Shown here: positions 19,128-26,236 of the stretch, piece after piece | Layout: each line of letters starts with the position of its first letter | How positions within the stretch are numbered: the first letter of the stretch is position 1 | Origin: Lachnospiraceae bacterium | Lineage (GTDB): Bacteria > Bacillota > Clostridia > Lachnospirales > Lachnospiraceae | Reading direction: 5' to 3' | Length of the DNA stretch: 64,000 nucleotides | NCBI GenBank assembly: GCA_017411305.1 | Contig: JAFQQI010000052.1 | Coordinates: forward strand, 1 to 64,000 | Notes under the pieces: generated by a model | What the model was told of the DNA's origin: nothing | What the model saw: only the letters and a program-made list of their open reading frames with translations | Database searches by the model: none | Translations under genes and position numbers: made by a program

Positions 19128-20060
19128 CTAATCAATTGTCTTAACCCATTTATCCTGTACCATAAAGTTGATAAATGTAATAACAAAAATAATAATTGCA
19201 AGAATAATTGCGATTGCACTTGCATAACCAAGCTGGAAGCTTTCAAATGCTTTTTCATATAAGTAGTAAACAATTGTCGCTGCGCTGTAACCGATACCAC
19301 CGTTAGTTGTCATTACCTGAACCTCTACAAACACTTGGAAACCGCCAATCATAGATGTAATTAATATGTAGAAAGTAACCGGCGACAGTAACGGAACCGT
19401 AATATTAATAAATTTCTGCCAACCGTTAGCACCGTCTACCATAGCAGCTTCGTAGTAGCTACGATCTATATTCTGAAGCCCTGCCAGATACAAGATAATA
19501 GAAGTACCAAGACCTTTCCAAACCATGAAGATAATCATAGACACTTTAATCAACGCCTCATCTCCAAGCCAGTTTGGACCATGTCTTCCCGTCAGAGCTT
19601 TAATAATCACATTCAACAAACCATAATCATAGTTGTAAACCCATGCCCAAAGGATGGATACTGCTACCAGAGAAGAGATAACCGGTACATAGTACATGGT
19701 ACGAAGTACTCTCACTCCGGGAATTTTTCTATTCATTCCCATCGCAAAAACAAGTCCAAGAATCATACCGATAGGAATACCGATTAAATAGATAATTGTG
19801 GTCACTAAAGTTTTCCAAAACTTTGCGTCACTGAATAATTTTACATAATTGCCAAAGCCGCAAAAACGGTTTATCATACCTTCAAAACCTTTTGCTCCGT
19901 TCCAGGTTGTAAGACTTGTAAGGAATGCAAAAATAATGGGCCACGCCATAAATAATAAAAATCCCACAGCAGGTGCTGCCACAAACAGCAAAGCCCATCT
20001 TTCTTCCCTTTTGGCCATCGCCGATAATTTCACTTTCGTTTTACCACTCACACGACCCAT
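19128..20060 (-). CDS. Sugar ABC transporter permease, MalF/AraP type
   Basis: 310 residues, six helices, with the EAA motif as EAAMVDGANGWQKFINITVP near residue 215. It forms the heteromeric channel with the following permease. The ATG at 20060 has AAGGA 7 bases upstream; the extended frame from 20090 would use TTG and overlaps that site. No ATPase gene is present in the cluster, so a shared MsmX-like ATPase elsewhere is expected. Confidence 0.92.
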   Translation of the reverse strand: MGRVSGKTKVKLSAMAKREERWALLFVAAPAVGFLLFMAWPIIFAFLTSLTTWNGAKGFEGMINRFCGFGNYVKLFSDAKFWKTLVTTIIYLIGIPIGMILGLVFAMGMNRKIPGVRVLRTMYYVPVISSLVAVSILWAWVYNYDYGLLNVIIKALTGRHGPNWLGDEALIKVSMIIFMVWKGLGTSIILYLAGLQNIDRSYYEAAMVDGANGWQKFINITVPLLSPVTFYILITSMIGGFQVFVEVQVMTTNGGIGYSAATIVYYLYEKAFESFQLGYASAIAIILAIIIFVITFINFMVQDKWVKTID

Positions 20061-20116
20061 AATAATTTCCTTTCTGTCATTACTTTCCAAACATTCCTAA
20101 ATCATTTGTATAAACA

Positions 20117-20144
20117 ACCCTGTGACAGTTTCCTGCCACAGGGT
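20117..20144 (-). terminator. Attenuating hairpin between binding protein and permeases
   Basis: ACCCTGTGACAG and CTGCCACAGGGT pair with one mismatch around TTTC. On the minus strand only TTGTTTAT follows, so partial termination is likely, giving more binding protein than permease. Confidence 0.7.
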
Positions 20145-20166
20145 CATTTTAAGTCAACCGTAAGGC

Positions 20167-21660
20167 TTAGTTTGCTGCAGCTGCTTTCATTTCGTTGGCT
20201 GCATCAAGAGCTTCCTGCATTGCAGGCTGAACCTGTGCACAATATTCTGCTGCTGTCATTTCTCCGTTTAATACATATTCATAGCCGCCGCTTAAGAATG
20301 CATTCCACCAGTCAGCATTGTATGTATATGCTGTTTCAACGAAGATACCTTCATATTTGTCTGTTCCTTCTAAGTAGTTGTAGATAACATCGATATTGCT
20401 TGCGTAAGGGATGCTGCCGTCAGCAACTTTTGCCTTATAATCACCCTTAGCATAGTCCATGATGTTAGGCATCTGTAAGGATACGCCTGTTGTTTCACCG
20501 GATAATACTCTCTGGCCTTCAAGGTCTGTAGAGAATAATGTAATCAGAGCTGCTGCAGCTTCAGGATATTCTGTATCAGCAGATACGGAGAAACCTACGG
20601 AACCGTTACGTGTCATAGAAACGCCGGTCTTACCTACAGGCCATGCACAGAGATCCCATTCATAAGGGAATGTGTTCTTATCCATGAATGCACCTACGTC
20701 CCATGTACCACATGCGTAGAAACCAATCTGTCCGTCTAACCATCTCTGGTATCCGCCAAGCGCTGTATCCTGCTCAACTGTAGGAGTCACACCATGCTTG
20801 CATGTTAAGTCCGCAAAATACTGGAATGCTTCAATAAATTCTTCCTGTCCGTCAATAACAACCTGTGTATAATCTTCATTCAAGAAATGTCCGCCGTTTG
20901 TGTAGATGAATGCATCAAGTGCCCACTGAAGCGCGTTAGCCGTACCCCACTGATCAATTTCACCATCACCGTCAGTATCTTTTGTAAGCTGCTTACATAC
21001 TTCAAGGAATTCTTCCCATGTGTAAGGATTTGCAGGATCAGGATACTCTAAGCCGGCTTCGTCAAACATTGTCTTGTTGTAAGCAAATGCAAATGTGGAG
21101 AAATCCTTAGGCAAGCAGTAAAGAGAACCTTCTCCGTTACCTGCTGTCACACCGTCGTATCTGTAAGCACCGTTTACACCACCCCAAAGGTTAGCAACAA
21201 CTTCGGCATCTACATAATCATCTAAGGGTAATAAGTAACCGTCATCAACGTTTGCAGGCACTGCTTCAGGACCTGTATAGAAAATATCAGGCATATCATC
21301 AGCAGCCTTATAAGCTAAAATTTTCTGACCGTATTCATCAGATGTTGTAACTTCGAATGTAACAGTAGCACCTGTACTTTCTGAAAACTTATCAATCAAA
21401 GACTGATAAACTGCTTTTTCATGATCCTGTGCAAAAATAAAAACTGTAAGCTCTGCATCGGAGAAATCTCCTTCAACCGCTACATCTGTAAGCGCTTCTT
21501 CCTGTACTTCAATCTGCGCTCCCACCTTTTCTTCTGTACTTTCTGTAGCTGTTTCTGCAGGTGCTTCTGTTGTTGCTTCTTCTGATGCACCGCCGCAACC
21601 GCAAAGAACACTGAATGTCATTGTTGTTGCAAGTAAAATGCTTAATAACTTCTTCTTCAT
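20167..21660 (-). CDS. Extracellular sugar-binding lipoprotein (family 1) of the arabinan locus
   Basis: 497 residues. A lipoprotein signal ends at VLCGC (acylated Cys about 22), followed by a low-complexity Ala/Glu/Thr linker to about residue 60 and a family 1 solute-binding fold (for example YKAADDMPDIFYTG and a C-terminal WWNAFLSGGYEYV). It would capture arabino-oligosaccharides at the cell surface for the two permeases. AGGAGG lies 8 bases before the ATG. It is the first gene of the importer operon and has its own consensus-like promoter. Confidence 0.92.
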   Translation of the reverse strand: MKKKLLSILLATTMTFSVLCGCGGASEEATTEAPAETATESTEEKVGAQIEVQEEALTDVAVEGDFSDAELTVFIFAQDHEKAVYQSLIDKFSESTGATVTFEVTTSDEYGQKILAYKAADDMPDIFYTGPEAVPANVDDGYLLPLDDYVDAEVVANLWGGVNGAYRYDGVTAGNGEGSLYCLPKDFSTFAFAYNKTMFDEAGLEYPDPANPYTWEEFLEVCKQLTKDTDGDGEIDQWGTANALQWALDAFIYTNGGHFLNEDYTQVVIDGQEEFIEAFQYFADLTCKHGVTPTVEQDTALGGYQRWLDGQIGFYACGTWDVGAFMDKNTFPYEWDLCAWPVGKTGVSMTRNGSVGFSVSADTEYPEAAAALITLFSTDLEGQRVLSGETTGVSLQMPNIMDYAKGDYKAKVADGSIPYASNIDVIYNYLEGTDKYEGIFVETAYTYNADWWNAFLSGGYEYVLNGEMTAAEYCAQVQPAMQEALDAANEMKAAAAN

Positions 21661-21806
21661 AACTAACCTCCTATTTTGTTTAAGTTGTGAGTTTTGTAAA
21701 ATAATATTGATTTTTGTATTTTATTTTACCTTTCGGTATAGTGGCCATCTATACTTTTGTGTATTTTTTATACCAAACCAATATTTATTTCCCCTTCGTT
21801 ATGCTT

Positions 21807-21835
21807 ATTGTATAACGCCTTTAGCACCATGTCAA
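21807..21835 (-). promoter_or_regulatory. Promoter of the binding-protein operon
   Basis: Read on the minus strand: TTGACA, 17 bases, TACAAT. It lies about 150 bases upstream of the start codon, leaving a long leader containing AT-rich inverted repeats. Confidence 0.65.
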
Positions 21836-21883
21836 TGTTTATTTTACATTTTCCTAAATTATTTCACAGTTTCGTGTTTAGCA

Positions 21884-21893
21884 CTAAAATATT
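21884..21893. promoter_or_regulatory. Candidate regulator site upstream of the binding-protein promoter
   Basis: CTAAAATATT matches the core seen at 13176 and 13271. It lies about 50 bases upstream of the -35 box, so it would suit activation or looping more than simple repression. Confidence 0.3.
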
Positions 21894-21916
21894 ATTGGTT
21901 TTTTTGTAACATTTTA

Positions 21917-23425
21917 CTATATGTAAAATACTCCCCAAATTGTTTCATTATTGTTTCCGGCTGCAGTGATACATCTGACAGCGTTTCCGGCTTCATCCTG
22001 CATCTCAATCACAACACCTTTATATATCGCTTCACCAACCGTTAACGTAATGTAAGAAGTACCTTCCTTTACTTCCCAGGTTCCGCTACTGCCGTCTGCA
22101 AGCACCAGACTTCCGTCTTTCTTTAATTGCATCTCCTCATAAGAATGAATTTCGGCAGAAATATCCGTCCCATGGTTTACATAATAGTAAACGCCGCTCA
22201 CTTCTTCCGCAGATGCCATGCCACCTTCTTTTAGCACTTCTCCCATTGTGGCAAAAGGAGCAGCCACAAGCCATCCATCCTCATTTACAAACATCTGGTG
22301 TACACGTGGCTCATGGTATTCAGAACCGTTATCAAATCTCTGATGATAAATCACATAATATTTTCCGTCTTCATCTTTTAGCATAGAACAATGCCCGGGA
22401 GCCATATAAGCAGTTTTCAAACTGGGCAGCATATAGTTGCCCATCATCTTAAGTCCATACTCGGAATGTTCCGGTACATAATCAAATGTTTTTCCCTTTG
22501 CATCTACATACGGTCCTGTCACATTTTCCGCTCTGTACTGTCTGATTTGATAACCGCCTTCTCTGGTAAGGCCGCCATAGGAAACAAATAAGTAATAATA
22601 GCTGCTAGTCTCATCATAAAGAATATACGGTCCTTCGCAGGAATTATGAAGCCCTCCCATCAGATAATAGCCATAATAGGTATCTATTTTCTTCTCTTCG
22701 TCTGCTTCGGGATGAATCGGAAGTCCTGTCGACTCATCAAGCTCAAGCAGCCAGATACCTCCCGACCAGGAACCGTATACCATCCACATTCTTCCATCTT
22801 CATCATAGAAAATAGTAGGGTCAATGCAGTTAGGATAATTCAGATTATTATAATCTCCCGCCGCTAAATAGTCGGTTGCTTTTGCATCCTCACCTAATAT
22901 TTCATAAAAATTGGTTTCTTCTACATTTATTAAATTGTAACCGGAATAAATCAGCGTTTCCTGATAACTGTAAGGTCCTTCGACATGATCTGCTGTCGCC
23001 ATACAAATATTGGAAGTACGATAATCATGACTGGTAGAAAAATACATTACCCACTTCTCCATTACCGGATTGTATATCACATCCGGTGCCCATACCGCGT
23101 ATCCTCCGTCTACATGCATTCCGGTAAATTCAAACGCCTCCAATTCTCCGGTAAACAAATTATCAAACAGCGGATTCATTGCGTTCACACCGCTTGCAAA
23201 ACTTTTAAAGCTCTTTAAATCTTCAGAAACGGCTGCCTCCATATGGGAACCGAAAATATAATATTTCCCATCACTTTTCACAACAGAAGGATCGTGAACT
23301 GATACTCCCATCACCTGATTTCCCATCTTAAGTTCATCCACTGCCTTTCCTTTTGCCACACCGCATCCTACAAGCAACGACACCGCACCGACAAGAAGCA
23401 TTCCAATCATTATATATTTTTTCAT
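21917..23425 (-). CDS. Secreted GH43 endo-arabinanase-like lipoprotein
   Basis: 502 residues. The signal MKKYIMIGMLLVGAVSLLVGC carries a lipobox (Cys21), so the enzyme should be tethered outside the membrane. The catalytic base is in SVHDPSVV (Asp45), the second Asp in NCIDPTIFYD and the acid Glu in SCEGPYILYD, all GH43 signatures. A C-terminal beta domain (about 400-502) resembles that of extracellular endo-1,5-alpha-L-arabinanases. It would cut arabinan into oligosaccharides for the importer. It is encoded immediately upstream of the binding-protein gene on the same strand but with its own upstream region. Confidence 0.9.
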   Translation of the reverse strand: MKKYIMIGMLLVGAVSLLVGCGVAKGKAVDELKMGNQVMGVSVHDPSVVKSDGKYYIFGSHMEAAVSEDLKSFKSFASGVNAMNPLFDNLFTGELEAFEFTGMHVDGGYAVWAPDVIYNPVMEKWVMYFSTSHDYRTSNICMATADHVEGPYSYQETLIYSGYNLINVEETNFYEILGEDAKATDYLAAGDYNNLNYPNCIDPTIFYDEDGRMWMVYGSWSGGIWLLELDESTGLPIHPEADEEKKIDTYYGYYLMGGLHNSCEGPYILYDETSSYYYLFVSYGGLTREGGYQIRQYRAENVTGPYVDAKGKTFDYVPEHSEYGLKMMGNYMLPSLKTAYMAPGHCSMLKDEDGKYYVIYHQRFDNGSEYHEPRVHQMFVNEDGWLVAAPFATMGEVLKEGGMASAEEVSGVYYYVNHGTDISAEIHSYEEMQLKKDGSLVLADGSSGTWEVKEGTSYITLTVGEAIYKGVVIEMQDEAGNAVRCITAAGNNNETIWGVFYI

Positions 23426-23452
23426 TTCTACCTCCTCTTTCTTTTACTTCGT

Positions 23453-23468
23453 TCTAAATTTATTTAGA
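23453..23468. promoter_or_regulatory. Perfect palindrome upstream of the secreted GH43 gene
   Basis: TCTAAAT and ATTTAGA flank two T residues, 28 bases before the start codon. The CTAAA half resembles the proposed CTAAAATATT operator, but the centre differs. Confidence 0.35.
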
Positions 23469-23520
23469 TTTTTCTTTAATTATAAAAGAATCTTTAAAAT
23501 TTGCAATAGCAAACCGCAGA

Positions 23521-23552
23521 AAAAAAAGAATACGCAACATTTCGCTGCGTAT
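23521..23552 (-). terminator. Terminator after the helicase gene
   Basis: ATACGCA (23530-23536) pairs with TGCGTAT (23546-23552); a run of T follows on the minus strand. Confidence 0.75.
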
Positions 23553-23593
23553 CCCCAAATCCTTTTAAATGATATTTACTTCATGATACAAAT

Positions 23594-25717
23594 TTACTTA
23601 TTTTCTTTGCGAATCATTTTTGCACGGAACATAATCATTCTTGTTCCGTTTAAGTTATCAAAATCAATTTCATAAGATTGAAGCGACATATCTATGCCCA
23701 CTATTGTTCCTTCCCCAAACACCGGATGCTCTACCCGTTCGCCTTTCGCAAAGCCTGTTTTGTCCGGCCGGTCTGTAACAGCCGCTTCATCTATGCATCT
23801 CTCACCCTGATAATCCAGAAGCTTGTAATCAATATCACCTATAAATCCTGATGTGCTTACAGGAAACCCCTGTACTTTGCACCGATAATTACTAACATAC
23901 AGTTCTGACATGGCACGGGTAATTGCAACATAAAATAACCTCCGTTCCTCTTCCAGTTCATCACTGTTGCGAAGGCGTTTACTGGGGAATTGTCCGTCCA
24001 CCATTCCCGGCACAAACACCACAGGGAACTCAAGTCCTTTGGCCGTATGGATGGTCATGACCTTTACCACATCCTTATCCGTATCATCATCCTGAGCAGA
24101 AAATAATGCAAAATGTGCCAGTAAATCCTCCAATAAAACCGGCTCCATATTTTCTGATTCCAGATTAGAGATAGTAGCAAGAAGCTCCGTCACGTTATCA
24201 ATTCTGGTCTGATCCACATCATTTTCCAGTTCCTCCCTATACCCCATATCCAGCACCATCCCTGCCATATCTGTAGCGGAATGTTTGGTATGAATATCAT
24301 GTAACCTCCTGATATTCTGATAATATGCAATGACCGCTTTCTTGGTAATGTCTCCCCGTTCTATCTTCTCACCCAGCGCATCCATCAAGGATAAATTATT
24401 ATTTGTCGCATATTGCTTTAGCTCTCCGATAGACTTCTTTCCAAAACCCCTTCTCGGCCGCTGTATGGTCCACACGAAATCCATATCCCCCATTGCATAA
24501 ACCATCCGTAAATAAGCAAGAACCGTTCGAATTTCTTCAGAGCTGTAAAACTGTGCACCACTCAAAATTTTATATGGAATCCTTTTTTTGATAAAAGCTT
24601 CTTCCAATGCTCTGGTCTGGGAAGATGCACGTACCAGCACCGTGTAATCGGAAAACTTTCTCTTCTCCGCCTGTAATATGGTGTCTGCAATAAAATCTGC
24701 CTCAGCATTTTCAGTTCTTGCCATATAATATACCGGCTTCTTACCGGGCGAATGATTGGTAAACATTGCTTTGATAAGTCGGTTCCTATTCTTCTGAATC
24801 AGGGAATTGGCAACATCAATAATCTCCGGTGTACTGCGAAAGTTTTCACTCAAAGAAAAATCCCTTGTATTTTCATGATCCCTGTCAAAATGCACCATAT
24901 AATCCACTTCAGATCCACGCCAACCGTAAATACACTGATCATCGTCTCCAACCACTGTCAGATTGTGATATTTCCCGCTAAGCAAAGTTAACAACAGCTC
25001 TTGATTGCCGTTTACGTCCTGATATTCATCACAAAGCACATACTGGCACTTCCGCTGCCAGGTTTCCAGTGCTTCCTCGAAATTTTGTAAAATATATATA
25101 GTAAACTGTATGATATCCTCAAAATCAAGAGCATAATTATCCCTTTGCTTCTTCAAATACTGGTAATATACAATTTCCTCTTCCTTCACAGCTTCATTTA
25201 TCTTCCGCTCCAGCAGACTCTTATCCCTGCCAATTACATAAGGCAGATACGCCGGCAGCTGTTTACGCTGGTCTATCTTATCCATTAACTGCTTCGCAGT
25301 AAGCTCCTTTAAGGAAATCTGGTTCTCCTCCGACACCTCACGAATCAAATCAAGCTGTGCCCGCTTATCCAGAATAACAAAGGTCTTGGGATAAGAAAGG
25401 CGATGAATCTCTTCCTTCAAAATCAGATTACAAAATCCGTGAAAAGTACCGGCAAAGCAGGTTGCCATATCCCCAATCATCATCTTAAGCCGGCGTTTCA
25501 TCTCTCCTGCTGCTTTATTGGTAAAGGTCATGGCTACAATTGAGGACGGCTCCACGTACAGCTCCTGAATCAAATAAGCAATCCGATTGGTCAGCACATA
25601 TGTCTTGCCTGAACCGGGCACTGCACGGACACGGATATTTCCTTCTGTGGCTTCGATTATCTGTTGCTGCTCTGCTGTCGGTTGTCTCATAATAAACGAT
25701 TGCTTCTGCTCTTCCAT
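23594..25717 (-). CDS. UvrD/PcrA-like superfamily I DNA helicase
   Basis: 707 residues with the ordered SF1A motifs: Q motif PTAEQQQII, Walker A AVPGSGKT (about 33-40), motif II CDEYQD, motif III VVGDDDQCIYGWRGS, motif IV ENFRSTPEI, motif V HTAKGLEFPVVFVPG and motif VI RRLFYVAITRA. The C-terminus has the VFGEGTIVGID Tudor-like tail seen in PcrA. It should translocate 3' to 5' on single-stranded DNA. At 707 residues it is close to PcrA but slightly shorter, and UvrD-family paralogues are common in clostridia, so I do not assign pcrA. GAGGAG precedes the ATG. Confidence 0.92.
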   Translation of the reverse strand: MEEQKQSFIMRQPTAEQQQIIEATEGNIRVRAVPGSGKTYVLTNRIAYLIQELYVEPSSIVAMTFTNKAAGEMKRRLKMMIGDMATCFAGTFHGFCNLILKEEIHRLSYPKTFVILDKRAQLDLIREVSEENQISLKELTAKQLMDKIDQRKQLPAYLPYVIGRDKSLLERKINEAVKEEEIVYYQYLKKQRDNYALDFEDIIQFTIYILQNFEEALETWQRKCQYVLCDEYQDVNGNQELLLTLLSGKYHNLTVVGDDDQCIYGWRGSEVDYMVHFDRDHENTRDFSLSENFRSTPEIIDVANSLIQKNRNRLIKAMFTNHSPGKKPVYYMARTENAEADFIADTILQAEKRKFSDYTVLVRASSQTRALEEAFIKKRIPYKILSGAQFYSSEEIRTVLAYLRMVYAMGDMDFVWTIQRPRRGFGKKSIGELKQYATNNNLSLMDALGEKIERGDITKKAVIAYYQNIRRLHDIHTKHSATDMAGMVLDMGYREELENDVDQTRIDNVTELLATISNLESENMEPVLLEDLLAHFALFSAQDDDTDKDVVKVMTIHTAKGLEFPVVFVPGMVDGQFPSKRLRNSDELEEERRLFYVAITRAMSELYVSNYRCKVQGFPVSTSGFIGDIDYKLLDYQGERCIDEAAVTDRPDKTGFAKGERVEHPVFGEGTIVGIDMSLQSYEIDFDNLNGTRMIMFRAKMIRKENK

Positions 25718-25760
25718 GATAACTCCTCTTTAAATACTCGAACTGTTGTTCTATTCTTTT

Positions 25761-25790
25761 ATTATCATACAAAAGCATTGTATTTGTCAA
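25761..25790 (-). promoter_or_regulatory. Promoter of the helicase gene
   Basis: On the minus strand TTGACA, 18-base spacer, GATAAT, about 43 bases before the start codon. Confidence 0.65.
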
Positions 25791-25834
25791 TTGTTTCGTT
25801 GACGTTTTTATAACGGAAATGATTCGAACATAAA

Positions 25835-25865
25835 AAACCCTCGAAAGCACTGCTTTCAAGGGTTT
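25835..25865 (-). terminator. Terminator of the tRNA transcript
   Basis: AAACCCT / AGGGTTT and GAAAGCA / TGCTTTC pair into a 15-bp stem with one mismatch, followed by TTTTTTA on the minus strand. Confidence 0.88.
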
Positions 25866-25872
25866 CACTTCG

Positions 25873-25946
25873 TAGCGAGAGAGAGACTTGAACTCTCAAC
25901 CTCCCGGGTATGAACCGGACGCTCTAGCCAGTTGAGCCATCTCGCC
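25873..25946 (-). tRNA. tRNA-Met (CAT)
   Basis: 74 bases fold as a tRNA: acceptor GGCGAGA with TCTCGCT including the G1:U72 pair typical of elongator tRNA-Met, anticodon stem TCCGG / CCGGG with loop TTCATAC (anticodon CAT), T-loop GTTCAAGTC. Discriminator A; the 3' CCA is not encoded. Modification to tRNA-Ile cannot be excluded from sequence alone. Confidence 0.92.
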
Positions 25947-25974
25947 ATATTCTGTTAAACCGCTTTCGCGGTAG

Positions 25975-26047
25975 TGGGACCTACAGGGCTCGAACCTGTG
26001 ACCCTCTGCTTGTAAGGCAGATGCTCTCCCAGCTGAGCTAAGATCCC
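25975..26047 (-). tRNA. tRNA-Val (TAC)
   Basis: 73 bases: acceptor GGGATCT / AGGTCCC, D-arm with AGCTCAGCTGGGAGAGC, anticodon stem TCTGC / GCAGA with loop CTTACAA (anticodon TAC), T-loop GTTCGAGCC. Discriminator A, CCA not encoded. Transcribed before tRNA-Met, 28 bases apart. Confidence 0.95.
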
Positions 26048-26087
26048 AAGGGTCTGTTTCCGGGCTTCTCACCCGAACCACTTTGCT

Positions 26088-26117
26088 AGTATACTATTAT
26101 TCCCATCAACTTGTCAA
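26088..26117 (-). promoter_or_regulatory. Promoter of the tRNA-Val/tRNA-Met unit
   Basis: On the minus strand TTGACA, 18-base spacer, TATACT, about 40 bases before tRNA-Val. Confidence 0.75.
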
Positions 26118-26154
26118 GTTCTTTTAAAAACTTTTTATAACTTTTTTTACAAAT

Positions 26155-26187
26155 AGTAACGGGAAAGTGCTTTGCTTTCCCGTTACT
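26155..26187 (-). terminator. Terminator after the GH3 gene
   Basis: Perfect 13-bp arms AGTAACGGGAAAG / CTTTCCCGTTACT with a 7-base loop. The T run on the minus strand is modest (ATTTGT). Confidence 0.8.
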
Positions 26188-26236
26188 GAGTTATACTGTT
26201 TCACTGCATGATAATCAATTCCCGATAGAAACCATC

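Noticed and set aside
21908..21932. AT-rich palindrome ATTTTAC / GTAAAAT as terminator of the secreted GH43 gene
   Set aside because: On the minus strand the following bases are A-rich and not T-rich, and the stem has a single G:C pair.
25896..26081. 61-codon open frame on the minus strand
   Set aside because: It overlaps both tRNA genes entirely and has no ribosome binding site.
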